A DNA stretch of 64,000 nucleotides. Source: Nitrospira moscoviensis (GTDB lineage Bacteria; Nitrospirota; Nitrospiria; Nitrospirales; Nitrospiraceae). Within the stretch, counting starts at the first letter, position 1. Every line of letters begins with the position of its first letter. The stretch is from NCBI RefSeq assembly GCF_001273775.1, contig NZ_CP011801.1, positions 2,830,001 through 2,894,000 of the forward strand, written 5' to 3'. Under the pieces are notes generated by a model, which saw nothing but the letters and a program-made list of their open reading frames with translations, had not been told where the DNA came from and did no database searches. Of the stretch, positions 1 to 9,581 are shown in pieces. The position numbers were made by a program, and so were the translations under genes.

Positions 1-200
1 TATATTCGCCTGCTCTCCTGCCTGTTCGAGGCCCCGCTCATTCTGATTCACCGTTTCCGCCCCACAGCTGAGTTGGTTCGGGTCTCACACGCAACGAAAG
101 GGCCTCACGGGCGGATGGGTGGAGTGAACACGGTCGGGCTGTTCGCCGCGACAGGACCCGCGGAAAGCCTGATGACAGCAGATTTATTTTCGGATTAGGG
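1..200. other. Left window edge, no supported gene
   Basis: Plus frame 1 is open from base 1 to a TAG at 196-198 (65 codons). The peptide shows no recognisable motif and has no start inside the window, so it could be the tail of a gene cut by the window edge or chance. I make no gene call here. Confidence 0.3.
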
Positions 201-470
201 CTAGGGCTCGATCTTCTGAATGTACGCCGCGTACCCGTCTTTCGTCACAAAGACCCGCACCTCGTCTCCCGGTATGGCGCCATCCCGGCGGGAGTGCTCA
301 TCAACGGAGATCAAAAGCTCTTGACCGCTGAGATCGAGGATCACGTAGCGATTCTCCTCGATGGCGAGCACGGTGCCTCTCATCCCGTCGAGTCCGCATC
401 CCACAAGACAAAGGCTGAGACCTGCTGTCGCCGTCAATCTAAACATGCTGAACACGCTATCCAGTCCCAT
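201..470 (-). CDS. Small putative lipoprotein
   Basis: An 89-residue protein starting at ATG 470 behind a good Shine-Dalgarno (AGGAGG about 6 bases upstream). Residues 1-25 form a lipoprotein signal peptide ending in the lipobox LVGC, so Cys25 would be lipidated. The mature part is about 64 residues and looks like a small all-beta domain (GTVLAIEENRYVILDLSGQE) that could be OB-like, but I do not recognise a named family. It lies just downstream of an outer-membrane protein on the same strand, with about 20 bases between them, so the two are probably co-transcribed. The envelope location is well supported. The function is unknown. Confidence 0.7.
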   Translation of the reverse strand: MGLDSVFSMFRLTATAGLSLCLVGCGLDGMRGTVLAIEENRYVILDLSGQELLISVDEHSRRDGAIPGDEVRVFVTKDGYAAYIQKIEP

Positions 471-492
471 CGCTACCCTCCTGGCCTCACCA

Positions 493-1413
493 TCAGCGAA
501 AAGGAAAGACGTCGTCCATCAAAAACCGTAGGCCGATCTGAAGCGTATAGTTCCACCCTGGGCCCGTCTCGATTCCAGCCCCGACGCCCGAGCCGATCCC
601 TCCGTCGCGAACCCCTCGGAGAACAAGATCCCACTGGAGATTCGGGGTCTTGTACCAGCGGAACCCCACCTGATAGGCGGGGAATTCCTCCTCGAAGCTG
701 AACGGATCACCATTGAAGACCTCGCCCAGAACTCGAAGTTCTCGGCTGATCGGCGTAATCACCTCGAAGCCGGCAGCCCAGTACAGTTTGTTTGTCCACC
801 GTCCTCCGAGCCCGGCATTGTATTGCCCTTTGGTCCCCAGATTGACATGAATCGCCAGGCCATTATCGTAGGGATCGGTGCTGTCTTGCGGGGTGAAGAG
901 GAACCAACTGACGTGCAGCATGTTATACGAGTTCCAGAGCTGTTTGTTTCCACTGAGTGGCGCCAAGACGGCTGCAGCCGCGGACACCGATGGAACGAGG
1001 CCGAAGGAACGGTAGAGGACATACTTCGGCTGAAACACGAGATCCTGCGGGGTCATTTTGTTGTTTTCATACTGAAACCCGAAACCTCCTCCAATAATCT
1101 CCAACCGGTCCGTTACGGAGCTGCCCTGCAGCGAACGAACCTCGAAACCCGGCGTACGACCCCGGCCCAGGGTGATGCCCCCGAAGTTTTCCACCTCAAG
1201 CTGTCCTGGATAGACCACCCGGGCATCGTCGGTCACGAAGGGCCGTACAGCGAACACTTCCGAGGGCGGCAAGAAGGCGACCATCATCGCGAAGAGGCTT
1301 CCCAACCAGGGATATCGCAGATATCCTTGGAGCCCCGCCCGGGCCGTAGCGGGAGCTGAGGCGCGACCGTGGGGAGGTGGATTCTTGTGAGAGAGAAGCA
1401 GAATGAACGCCAT
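493..1413 (-). CDS. Putative outer-membrane beta-barrel protein
   Basis: About 306 residues from ATG 1413; an in-frame ATG at 1461 is also possible, and neither has a strong ribosome site. A hydrophobic stretch ending SEVFA is followed by a mature N-terminus beginning VRPFVTDDARVVYPGQLEVE. That start is typical of a family of uncharacterised, predicted outer-membrane proteins. The rest alternates polar and aromatic residues in amphipathic strands (for example YQVGFRWYKTP and YTLQIGLRFL). The last residues end in an aromatic-basic pair (FPFR), not a terminal Phe. It probably sits in the outer membrane. Whether it is a porin, a transporter or structural cannot be told. It precedes the small lipoprotein gene. 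Confidence 0.65.
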   Translation of the reverse strand: MAFILLLSHKNPPPHGRASAPATARAGLQGYLRYPWLGSLFAMMVAFLPPSEVFAVRPFVTDDARVVYPGQLEVENFGGITLGRGRTPGFEVRSLQGSSVTDRLEIIGGGFGFQYENNKMTPQDLVFQPKYVLYRSFGLVPSVSAAAAVLAPLSGNKQLWNSYNMLHVSWFLFTPQDSTDPYDNGLAIHVNLGTKGQYNAGLGGRWTNKLYWAAGFEVITPISRELRVLGEVFNGDPFSFEEEFPAYQVGFRWYKTPNLQWDLVLRGVRDGGIGSGVGAGIETGPGWNYTLQIGLRFLMDDVFPFR

Positions 1414-1758
1414 GATAAAGTTCCTATTGCCCGTCCACGCAGGCCGGGCAGGAACTGCCATGACGCTCGTGGATCAGAAAACGAGATGAACAGACCAGCC
1501 AGCGCCCCAGGATGCGGTGGCAGGCCTTGAGGTGGTTGGGCCTATGTGAGGCAGAGTACTACCCCCAGGATCCATTCTCATCACTCCGGCAACCTCCCCC
1601 TTCTGGCGCTTATCCACGGGATCGCAGAAGAGGAGGCGATTGAGTTGCGAAGCGTCTTGTACAGAAAGCGTGAATGCCTGTCAAGCACAAGCTTCCGCGA
1701 AGCGTATCTTTTCTTCAATCCGCCGGGTTGGGCGTCCGACAACGCTGGGTGATGATCG
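1414..1758. other. Intergenic stretch, nothing recognised
   Basis: About 345 bases between the barrel gene and the next lipoprotein. Short ORFs overlap it in several frames, but none has a ribosome site or family resemblance. It should carry the promoter for the 1413-201 gene pair, though no convincing -35/-10 pair was found. Confidence 0.4.
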
Positions 1759-2169
1759 TTATGGATTGGGATTGCAGCCTTCAAAGATCGCTTCACAGTG
1801 GTCCAAGGCATCGATACCGCTCGGAACAGATCGATAGCCAATGTCTGTAACCCGATCCCTTTCCAGCAGCACGCTCGCCCAGCAGCCGCGGTGGGCACGT
1901 GGAAAACTTCCTTTCGATGTCGGAAAGGATTTTTCCAGCATTGACGTCTCCTTATAGTAGAGAAAGAGGACACTATCATTCTGGACCGCTTCACGGATTG
2001 GCTGGCCGGCACAAGACAGGAGAGTTTCTTTGGTCTTGCCGATGGTGGCTTCCCGATTCGGGACCACGCTCACTGGCTCGGGCGTTGCACACCCCTGAAA
2101 GCCACCCAGCCCCGTCAGGATGAGGAGGCATGCCGTTGGACCGGGATGGTGCAGCCGATAGAATATCAC
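1759..2169 (-). CDS. Putative lipoprotein
   Basis: A 136-residue protein with a GTG start at 2169. The N-terminus carries a hydrophobic stretch followed by FQGCATP, a plausible lipobox with Cys27. The mature part begins with TIGKTKETLLSCAGQPIRE, which recalls the small BamE/SmpA-like lipoprotein folds with a GKTKEEVL-type helix. That resemblance is weak and no function follows from it. Three further cysteines in the mature part suggest a disulfide in the periplasm. The gene lies downstream of the response regulator on the same strand with a 76-base gap, so it may be the last gene of that transcript. A loosely similar lipoprotein sits at 23725-24069. Confidence 0.6.
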   Translation of the reverse strand: MIFYRLHHPGPTACLLILTGLGGFQGCATPEPVSVVPNREATIGKTKETLLSCAGQPIREAVQNDSVLFLYYKETSMLEKSFPTSKGSFPRAHRGCWASVLLERDRVTDIGYRSVPSGIDALDHCEAIFEGCNPNP

Positions 2170-2245
2170 GGTCTTTTCCCGTTACCGATACACCGGAAAC
2201 CTGGCCCCTGATACCGGCTTCACTCCTGCCGGGCAAGACGAATCG

Positions 2246-3658
2246 TCAACTGGCCCCCATATCCTTGCGCCGCCGGTCCAACATCCAGCGGTTGATCCCG
2301 AGGTGCTTGGCCGCAAGTGTCTTGTTGCCCCCGGTCCGTTCCAGCGCCTGCTCGATCAGGTCAGCCTCCACATCGAACAAGGATCGCTCCCCGAGACGAA
2401 AGGACAGATGGACCATCATCGGATCGGGACGTTGAACTTCAACGGCCGGCGCCGCTGCGGAGAGCGGCTCGGCGGGTCGTCCGGCGTCTCTGAGATCCGA
2501 AGGGAAGTGGGACGTCTCCAACGCCGTCCCGCCGCAGAACATCACGGCGCGCTCGATCAAGTTGCTCAATTCGCGGACGTTGCCCGGAAAGCGATACCGC
2601 TCAAGGAGCTGTCGCGCCGATTCGCCGAGCGTGCGCACGGGTTTCTTGAGCGCGAGGGCCGACCGCAGCACAAACTGTTCGGCAAGCGGGATGATGTCCT
2701 CCGGACGCTCGCGCAACGGGGGCATCGTCAACGTCACCACATTGAGCCGGAAAAACAGATCCTCGCGAAACTCACCTTTGGCTACGGCGTCCTTCAAATC
2801 GCGATTCGTGGCCGCCATGAACCGCACATCCACCGGCATGGTGGTGGTGCCCCCGACGCGACGCATCGTCCTCTCCTCGATGACGCGCAACAACTTGGTC
2901 TGCAAGGCCAGCGGGAGATCGCCGATCTCGTCAAACAGCAGGGTCCCCCCCTCGGCCAGCTCGATCAATCCGCATTTACGTCCCGCGGCGCCCGTGAAGG
3001 AACCCTTCTCATGCCCGAACAGTTCGCTCTCGAACAGCTCGCGTGGAATGGCCGGGCAATCCACCTCGATATACGGATTCGCCGAGCGCGGACTATTGTA
3101 GTGGATCACCCGCCCCATGAACTGTTTGCCGGTGCCGGTCTCTCCCTGCAGCAGCACCGTGACGCGGTCATTCCGGGCCACCTCCCGCACTTGCTGGATC
3201 AACGCCTGCATGGCGAGGCTCCGGGCGATAACGGCATCGAGGGCGTAGCGCTCGGCGTCCTGGCCGCTCTGCAATTTGACGCGCCGGGCCAGCGCCAGCA
3301 TCTCCGTGGCCCGCTGGAGCGCGAGCAACAAATCGTCCAGGTCGATCGACTTGGCGATGAAATCGAACGCGCCCAATCGCATCGCCTCGACCGCGTCCTT
3401 CACGGTCCCGCGCGCCGTCAGCATGATGACCGGCACGTCCGGATCGACCTGCCGGACACGACCCAGCAGATCGATACCGGACATCTGCGGCATGACGAGA
3501 TCGAGGACGATCACATCCGGCATCGTCTCGTGGAGCGAGGCCAAGGCCTCCTCGCCGGAGCCCGCGGTCTGCATGAGATACCCGGCATCGCTGAGCCGGA
3601 GCGCAAAGGCCTCCCGGACCGACCGCTCATCCTCGACCAGCAAGACCCTCCAAGCCAT
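2246..3658 (-). CDS. Sigma-54-dependent response regulator (NtrC family)
   Basis: A 470-residue activator with three domains. The receiver domain (about 1-120) has acidic residues D10/E11 and phospho-acceptor D53 in VIVLDLVMP. The AAA+ domain (about 140-380) has Walker A GETGTGK at 172-178, the sigma-54 contact loop in the variant form GSFTGA at 219-224 and a Walker B LLFDEI at 240-245. A Fis-type helix-turn-helix follows at about 430-468 (GGNKTLAAKHLGINRWMLDR). When phosphorylated by its kinase it should hydrolyse ATP to open sigma-54 promoters. It starts one base after the stop of the kinase gene, with AAGGAG overlapping that stop, so the pair is translationally coupled. Targets are unknown. 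The adjacent carbon-uptake operon is the obvious candidate. Confidence 0.95.
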   Translation of the reverse strand: MAWRVLLVEDERSVREAFALRLSDAGYLMQTAGSGEEALASLHETMPDVIVLDLVMPQMSGIDLLGRVRQVDPDVPVIMLTARGTVKDAVEAMRLGAFDFIAKSIDLDDLLLALQRATEMLALARRVKLQSGQDAERYALDAVIARSLAMQALIQQVREVARNDRVTVLLQGETGTGKQFMGRVIHYNSPRSANPYIEVDCPAIPRELFESELFGHEKGSFTGAAGRKCGLIELAEGGTLLFDEIGDLPLALQTKLLRVIEERTMRRVGGTTTMPVDVRFMAATNRDLKDAVAKGEFREDLFFRLNVVTLTMPPLRERPEDIIPLAEQFVLRSALALKKPVRTLGESARQLLERYRFPGNVRELSNLIERAVMFCGGTALETSHFPSDLRDAGRPAEPLSAAAPAVEVQRPDPMMVHLSFRLGERSLFDVEADLIEQALERTGGNKTLAAKHLGINRWMLDRRRKDMGAS

Positions 3659-3659
3659 C

Positions 3660-5663
3660 TCACTCCTTCTGTCTCACCGGGAGCCAGATTTCGACGATCG
3701 CGCCGTGCCCGGGCGGACTCTTGATCGTAAACTGCCCCCCGTGCCGCTCGATGATATCCCGACTGATGGTCAACCCCAATCCCACCCCTTTCGCCTTGCC
3801 GCTCGTAAAAAACGGTTCATGAATGTGCGCGAGATCCTCGGGCGCGATGCCGGGCCCGGAGTCTTCGAACACAACTATCACCCCGGGCTCTCCTCTCAGG
3901 GTCGCCGGGTGCGCTCGCACCGTCAGTTGCCCGCCTTGCGGCATCACCTCGATCGCATTCATCATGACGTTCAGCCAGACTTGCTGCAGATGACCGCGGG
4001 AAGCTTCGACCGACGGCACCGCAGGGCTCAGGTCGGTGACGACCGCGACCCTCGTGGCTTCCAGCTTGTTCTGCAGCAAGGCTCTCGTGTCCTCGAGCAG
4101 CGCGGGCAGATCGCAGGGACGAAACTCGAACGACCGCTTCGGCAACTGGCCCAGATGCGATTGGAGAATCGCATCGATCCGGCTCGCCTCCTCCGCGATC
4201 AGCCGGCACCGGCCGCGCACGGATTCCGGGAGCGCCGCCTGCTCCGCCAGATGCGTCGCGAGGCTGCCGATCCCGATCAACGGATTCCGAATCTCGTGAA
4301 GGATGCCGCCGGCCAACTGTCCCACCAGCTTCACCTGTTCGGTGTGGCGCAGCGCCTCCAACATGCGCTCGCGCTCCGTGAGGTCGGTGAGAATGGCAAG
4401 CACGTACCGAATCGTGCCGTCCGGATCCTTGACCGGACTGATGCTTTCCCAGGCAAGAAATTCAGAACCATCCTTGCGCCGGTTGATGATCCGATCCGTG
4501 AAGGGCGTCCCTGCTCGCACCGCCTGCCAGATCCGTTCATAAAACTCCGGAGAATGCTTGCCCGATTTCAGGATCGCCGGGGTCCAACCGAGCACTTCAG
4601 CACGCGTCCAGCCGGCCATGCGTTCCATGGCCGGATTCCATTCCAGCAACCGGCCGTTCGTGTCCGTCAGCATGACGCCATCCTGGACCAGCTCGAACAA
4701 TCGGTGATAGAGCTGGATCTGAGTTTCCTCCCGCCGCCAGCGCTCAAGCACGGTGGCGATGGTGTTGGCGACCGAGCAGAGGAACTCCAACTCCTTCGGG
4801 GAAAATTCCCGCACGGATTTGCAGTGCGCCCCCATGACCCCATAGACCCGATCTTGCACCATCATCGGGACGCTCATGCCCGCCACCCCGCCGTGCTCGG
4901 CGAGGAGCGTGGAGGGCGTAAACCGGGTTTCCGCTCGGAGATCGCGCACCACGACCGGCTGGCGCTCGCGGATCGCGAATCCCGCCTGCGAATGCGTGCC
5001 GCCTTCGACGGTGAGGCTGCCGATCAAGCCGTCCCGCCAGCCGATGCCGGCAATCAGGTAGAGATGCTCGTCCGATTCGCGCGGAATCAGGATTTTGACC
5101 AGCTCGACGTTCAACGCCTCGGCGGTCAGCCGGACCGCCTCATGCATGATCTCCTGGACCGGCGTCCCGCTCACAGCCAGCGCGCCGATTCTGGCCAACA
5201 GCGATTGAAAGCGGCCGACCGTTGCGGCCTCGGCAGCCAGGCAAGTCCGTTCCGTGATGTCCTCCAGCACGACCAAGACGGCGTTCCCCTCCGGCAGCGG
5301 CACGACCGTGACGGTGGCTTCGATGAGCCGCCGGAGCTGATCGGTCCCTCGGCTTCGGTATCGACACGTGCGCCTCGTTCCGACCGGCTCCGCGGCGATC
5401 TGCAACGCTTCGCGGAGGAGGCCCGCGCGCGTGGCTTGTGGGAGTTCCTCAGCCTCTCCCGCATCGCCCGTCTGCCGGCTGCCTCCCGGCTCGTCACCCA
5501 CCAGGTCTCGCCATCGCTGATCTTCGAAAACCAGCGCGCCGTTCATCACCACGCCGACGCCGCCCCGCAAGCTCTCGCCGACCCAGACGGCGAGATAGGA
5601 GACGAAGGTCTCTTGAAGCGACGGGCGTTCAACCGCTGGTGCGGGGGGCAGTGTCTTGCTCAT
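3660..5663 (-). CDS. Soluble GAF/PAS sensor histidine kinase
   Basis: A 667-residue kinase without obvious membrane segments. In order it has a PAS-like segment (about 30-140), a GAF domain (about 150-310), a PAS domain with PAC (about 325-440, EWNPAMERMAGWTRAEVLG), a dimerisation helix with the phospho-accepting His456 in GILHEIRNP, and a HATPase_c domain (about 550-665) with N box NVMMNAIEVMPQ and G boxes DSGPGIAPED and KGVGLGLTIS. It should autophosphorylate and pass phosphate to the response regulator immediately downstream. The tandem GAF/PAS arrangement implies a cytoplasmic small-molecule or redox signal. Its position 120 bases after the PII-like gene suggests a link to carbon or nitrogen status, which is inference only. 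Confidence 0.93.
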   Translation of the reverse strand: MSKTLPPAPAVERPSLQETFVSYLAVWVGESLRGGVGVVMNGALVFEDQRWRDLVGDEPGGSRQTGDAGEAEELPQATRAGLLREALQIAAEPVGTRRTCRYRSRGTDQLRRLIEATVTVVPLPEGNAVLVVLEDITERTCLAAEAATVGRFQSLLARIGALAVSGTPVQEIMHEAVRLTAEALNVELVKILIPRESDEHLYLIAGIGWRDGLIGSLTVEGGTHSQAGFAIRERQPVVVRDLRAETRFTPSTLLAEHGGVAGMSVPMMVQDRVYGVMGAHCKSVREFSPKELEFLCSVANTIATVLERWRREETQIQLYHRLFELVQDGVMLTDTNGRLLEWNPAMERMAGWTRAEVLGWTPAILKSGKHSPEFYERIWQAVRAGTPFTDRIINRRKDGSEFLAWESISPVKDPDGTIRYVLAILTDLTERERMLEALRHTEQVKLVGQLAGGILHEIRNPLIGIGSLATHLAEQAALPESVRGRCRLIAEEASRIDAILQSHLGQLPKRSFEFRPCDLPALLEDTRALLQNKLEATRVAVVTDLSPAVPSVEASRGHLQQVWLNVMMNAIEVMPQGGQLTVRAHPATLRGEPGVIVVFEDSGPGIAPEDLAHIHEPFFTSGKAKGVGLGLTISRDIIERHGGQFTIKSPPGHGAIVEIWLPVRQKE

Positions 5664-5783
5664 GGCTCTTTTATATTGTTCACGGGATGTGACATGGGGG
5701 ACCTGCGTATCCCGACTTTCTACTTCCCCTTGTATGGGGCGGCACGCCAGGCGTACAACCCCGGCCGGCGAGCCCGCGCGCGA

Positions 5784-6104
5784 TTAAAAGCGCTCCCGGC
5801 GGCTGACCGCCACATCGGAGACGAACATCACGCCCGAGTGCCGATCAAAAAGCGGCCGCAGTCCGGCAAGAATCGGCTCCACTTTCTCCTCAGGCACCAC
5901 GGTCATGATCATGACCAGGCTCTCGGTGTCGTTGAACATGTAATGCGCCTCGTGAAACCCATGATGGCCCTTGCCCGAGACGTTGCCGAGAATCGTGTAT
6001 CCGGTGGCGTTCACTTTCTCCAACAAATCGGTGACAAACGGCCGATTGTCCCCTTCGACGATAATGCGGACCTCTTTCATCGGATGCAATGTCAAGCCTG
6101 CCAT
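5784..6104 (-). CDS. PII-like signalling protein of a carbon-uptake operon
   Basis: A 106-residue protein. Start ATG 6104 is preferred over an upstream in-frame start because AAGGAG lies at the right distance and because it avoids overlap with the preceding dabA-like gene (gap 17 bases). The fold is ferredoxin-like: a first strand KEVRIIVEG, a loop region with GNVSGKGHHGFHEAH in the place of the PII T-loop, and a second repeat SLVMIMTVVPEEKVEPIL. Small PII-like proteins (CPII type) next to DAB or carboxysome-linked bicarbonate transporters are known to bind adenine nucleotides with bicarbonate. This gene is probably such a regulator of the upstream DabA/DabB complex. It could instead be a more distant metal-tolerance (CutA-like) relative. 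Confidence 0.8.
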   Translation of the reverse strand: MAGLTLHPMKEVRIIVEGDNRPFVTDLLEKVNATGYTILGNVSGKGHHGFHEAHYMFNDTESLVMIMTVVPEEKVEPILAGLRPLFDRHSGVMFVSDVAVSRRERF

Positions 6105-6121
6105 GATCACTCTCCTTGCAG

Positions 6122-9100
6122 TCAGTTGACCAACGCCCCGTCCGTGTCGATGTCCTGCCATCCCCCTGCCGGTCGATAGCGATACAACCTTCGCTCCTCC
6201 CGCTCCAGCACCATGAGGTGCACCCACTCATTCTGATAAAAACGTCGCAGGACGTCATGGCGCTGGATGAGTCCCTCGACGCGCGCTCGCGGGGCTTCGA
6301 CGATCGTGAGCAACCGCATCGGCTCATGGTAGGGCTGCTCCCCGTCCATCACGGTCTGCCACGGCAGGCCGATCCGGAGATCGCTCTGCGTGCCGAACAT
6401 GACGCCCACCCGGCCGACCACGTTGTGATAGACCTTGCTGCCGGCGCCATACACGTCGTGATCGACCGTCGAGAAATAATGCTCCATGTTGATCCATTGC
6501 GTGACGACTTGCGGCGCGGTCAGCAGGACCTCCAACAATTTGCCGGCCGGGTCTTCGAGATACTCGTACGAGTGCAGGAACACGCGCCCTTCCAGATCCA
6601 GTCCCTGCGTCAGCGCCCGTCGCGCGATGATGAACGCGGCGTTGCGCGAAAGCCCCCATTCCGGGCGCACCTGGCTCCAGTCCGCGCTCCGCCTCCGGAC
6701 GGCACGGACCGCGCGCTGCTCGCACAGAGTCGCGCTCGCGTCGGGGAAGCGACGGCAGCGTTCCAAGCTGGTGAGCCGACCGGCTTCGCGCAGGTCCGCG
6801 ACGATACGGGTGAGATCCTTCCGGTGGGTCGGCGGCACGTCTTCGAGGTCGAAGAATTCCACCTCATCGGTGGTCGTATCGATCTGCGCGGCCACGAACT
6901 GCGTGTCCGGCGGAATCGCGATCCCGTTCTTGGCCAACCGCTCGCGGACCCTCGGCCTATTCGCCATGGCCGCCAGCAGGCGGGCGTTGGGCGCGCCCTG
7001 ATTGCCTCCACAGGCCCCACAGTCGAGCGCGGATTCGAACGGGTTGTTGTCCGAGGTGCTGCCGTGGCCGAAGAGCACCACGAACCGGGAAAACCCGGTG
7101 GTGAGCCCCATCATCCGAAGCGCGGTTTCCACCGTGAAGACTTGTTCGTCCAGGGTGAACCCGGTCCGCGTGATGCGCTCCTTTTCGGCCGCCGCCCAGC
7201 GGCGATCGACACGGTGGACGCGCCGCAGATCGAGCACGAACGCTTCTTCCTCTTCGGCGGAGAGCCCCGGAACGCGAAGGGGCGCGCCGATCGCCGGCTC
7301 GGTCGCTCCATCTCCATTCAACGCCCGGAGCCGTAACGCTTCCACGAGCTCGGCCGTGATCGAACCGGCCGGAAGCCCCAGCCGGCTGCGGAGCGCGTGC
7401 CGGATCGCCGCACGCTGCTCACCGGCCACCATTTCCTCGGCCTCCTCCTTGGTCAGTTTGTCCACGGTCAAGGTCGTCGACACCGGTGGGGCCACCAAAC
7501 GCCTGAGCCAGGCCGCGCCCCTCTGAAACCAGAGGGGCACCAATGTCTTGCCGAAGAAGGGCACGGCATAGAACCATCCGAGCGATTCCACCATGACGTA
7601 CGGCGTGATCACATGTTCTTTGAGATCATGGAGCAGCGCGTGCAACCCGCGGATGATCCGCGTGCCGACGCGATGCCGGTCAAGCGCGCGCTCCTGATAC
7701 GAACGCGGAATCTCCCTGACCAGATTCCTGGCCTTCATGATGACCGGATACTGGTCCGTGTCATGCTGCGCGCCGAAGGACCGATACCGAACAAAGCAAA
7801 TAAAAAACCCGGCGAACCCGAAGGTCTCGTAATTTCCGATCGTCTCGAGGTGGCGGCGAAACACCTCGGAGCGCACGTCGATGCAAAAGACGGCCTGGGC
7901 TTGGGGGCGCGGGCTTGAGGGTTCCTGAGGGGCGTCACCCGATGCCCGGCGACCGTCGAGGGCGGCCCCGTTGCGCACGTTCGGCAGGAGTTGTCCCACG
8001 ACACGATCCTGCCAAGTGGCTTCCAAGGCCCGCAGCCAGTACAGCCCGTGTTGCGCCTCCGAAAACATCCGGAGCCACTCGAGGACCCGGCACAATTCGG
8101 TCGGCGGCGCCGTGCGAAGGATGGCGGGATCGAGTTCCAACGCATAAGCCACCCGGAGCAGTTGCCAGGCGGCCCGCACGCCGGCCGCTCGTTGCGCGGC
8201 AGCGGCCGTCTCGCGCAGATACCGTTCCGCCAATGTGTCCCACTCATCGGCGGAAGCTCCCGGTGTCAGAGCGAGGCGGTCCACGTCGCGCGCGTACGGG
8301 TCGGGAAGGTGCCCTGCGACCCGCTCTCGCCGGAGCACATAGGCCAGCGGGTGCCAGTGCATGTAATCGCGCATCGCTGGGAAGGTACCGTCGATGCCGA
8401 GCGCCCGGCGGCAGTGCAGGGCGACCAGCTCACGCTCGTAGAACAACCGGATCGCCAAATACTTCACGAGACTCGCCGGGTAGGCCTCTTGCCAGGCATA
8501 TCCCTGTTGCTCCGAACGCCACCGGATGAAGCCGCTCCACCCGACCAGCGCGCCCAGATGGAGCGCGAAATACTCCTGCCAGCTCTCGCTTGGAATACCC
8601 AGCAGCCGGAGATTCTCCAGCAGCGCATCCTCTGGGCGCTCGGGGAGCGCGGCGACTTTCCGTTTCCAGTCGGGGACGCCCCATCGAGCTCCGTTGGGCT
8701 CTTCTTGCGCCAACCGCCTCCACGTTCCGTAGAACGTGGCGTCCCGATGCGGCATGGGCCAGGCCGCCTGTCCCTCGTCCAGAAAGGCGGCGCACCACTT
8801 GCTCAGCTCGCCATCGATGAGGTCGGTGATCTCCGTGCCCAGCGTCTGATCGCACCACCCTGCCAGGGTCGGGAAGCGGCCCAATCCGGCGAGCTCCTCA
8901 TCAACCCGGGCGCGCGCGCAGGCTTCCCCGGACCGGTGCCGGACGATATCGCGAAGGGCCGCCGCTAATATGGTGATCAGCAGCCGCTCTGATTCGGAAG
9001 ACCGGGCCAACCAGGTCTCGGGGCTTTCCTGCGTCGGCAGGCCGATGCCATGGAGGAAGTGCGCCCGCAGCACATCCAGGTGGCTGATCGTCCTCGTTCC

Positions 9101-9403
9101 CCAGGTCACTGAGCCGTCCTGCGCCAGCGGGCGCAGGACCGCCTCGACATGCCGCGGTGAGATGGTTCCCTGTCGGAAGTACGCGCGATAGGCTTCGTTC
9201 GGGAGATAGCCCCGCCCTCGCAGGAATTGGTTGGCTCGCTGGATGGCGTCGTGGAACGGCAGCTCTTCAAGCCCGTGCAGGGGATTGTGATGTATGAACG
9301 TCCGCATGGGCCAGTAGGTTCCGGTGATCTCACCGGCCACCCGCACATGCGCTCGCAGTTCCAGCCGTTCGGCTTCGGTGTAGGTGCTCATGTCTGGAGC
9401 CAT
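6122..9403 (-). CDS. dabA: DabA-like inorganic-carbon uptake protein, copy 1 (DUF2309)
   Basis: About 1,093 residues from ATG 9403, chosen for GAGGG about 5 bases upstream; ATG 9391 is the alternative. DabA works with the membrane protein DabB to convert CO2 to bicarbonate unidirectionally, using a carbonic-anhydrase-like zinc site and the proton gradient. All four expected zinc-site residues are visible: C507 and D509 in CIDVRSE, H780 in FGHGS and C795 in DCGACGG. The His-to-Cys spacing of 15 equals that in Halothiobacillus DabA (H524/C539). The protein is some 250 residues longer than that one, so it belongs to the long DUF2309 type. It lies 178 bases downstream of a second copy and is followed by the PII-like gene. 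Confidence 0.92.
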   Translation of the reverse strand: MAPDMSTYTEAERLELRAHVRVAGEITGTYWPMRTFIHHNPLHGLEELPFHDAIQRANQFLRGRGYLPNEAYRAYFRQGTISPRHVEAVLRPLAQDGSVTWGTRTISHLDVLRAHFLHGIGLPTQESPETWLARSSESERLLITILAAALRDIVRHRSGEACARARVDEELAGLGRFPTLAGWCDQTLGTEITDLIDGELSKWCAAFLDEGQAAWPMPHRDATFYGTWRRLAQEEPNGARWGVPDWKRKVAALPERPEDALLENLRLLGIPSESWQEYFALHLGALVGWSGFIRWRSEQQGYAWQEAYPASLVKYLAIRLFYERELVALHCRRALGIDGTFPAMRDYMHWHPLAYVLRRERVAGHLPDPYARDVDRLALTPGASADEWDTLAERYLRETAAAAQRAAGVRAAWQLLRVAYALELDPAILRTAPPTELCRVLEWLRMFSEAQHGLYWLRALEATWQDRVVGQLLPNVRNGAALDGRRASGDAPQEPSSPRPQAQAVFCIDVRSEVFRRHLETIGNYETFGFAGFFICFVRYRSFGAQHDTDQYPVIMKARNLVREIPRSYQERALDRHRVGTRIIRGLHALLHDLKEHVITPYVMVESLGWFYAVPFFGKTLVPLWFQRGAAWLRRLVAPPVSTTLTVDKLTKEEAEEMVAGEQRAAIRHALRSRLGLPAGSITAELVEALRLRALNGDGATEPAIGAPLRVPGLSAEEEEAFVLDLRRVHRVDRRWAAAEKERITRTGFTLDEQVFTVETALRMMGLTTGFSRFVVLFGHGSTSDNNPFESALDCGACGGNQGAPNARLLAAMANRPRVRERLAKNGIAIPPDTQFVAAQIDTTTDEVEFFDLEDVPPTHRKDLTRIVADLREAGRLTSLERCRRFPDASATLCEQRAVRAVRRRSADWSQVRPEWGLSRNAAFIIARRALTQGLDLEGRVFLHSYEYLEDPAGKLLEVLLTAPQVVTQWINMEHYFSTVDHDVYGAGSKVYHNVVGRVGVMFGTQSDLRIGLPWQTVMDGEQPYHEPMRLLTIVEAPRARVEGLIQRHDVLRRFYQNEWVHLMVLEREERRLYRYRPAGGWQDIDTDGALVN

Positions 9404-9581
9404 GCCCGCCCTCATGTGACGACGCACGCCGGAGCCTCGCCTGACGCAGCGGGCATTGTACCCAACCGTTCCAAGGCAGTCGAGACGCCGGTCACGAAGA
9501 AGGATACCGAGCGGGCCTCGTGGCCATGGTGCCGCTTTGGCGGATGGGCGGTCTGATCGCGGTGAGCACGACCAGCCGGCA

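Noticed and set aside
3276..6179. A 967-codon open frame on the plus strand
   Set aside because: It lies antisense to the histidine kinase and response regulator, whose motifs are unmistakable. Its product is Arg/His/Pro-rich without any domain, typical of a GC-rich shadow frame.
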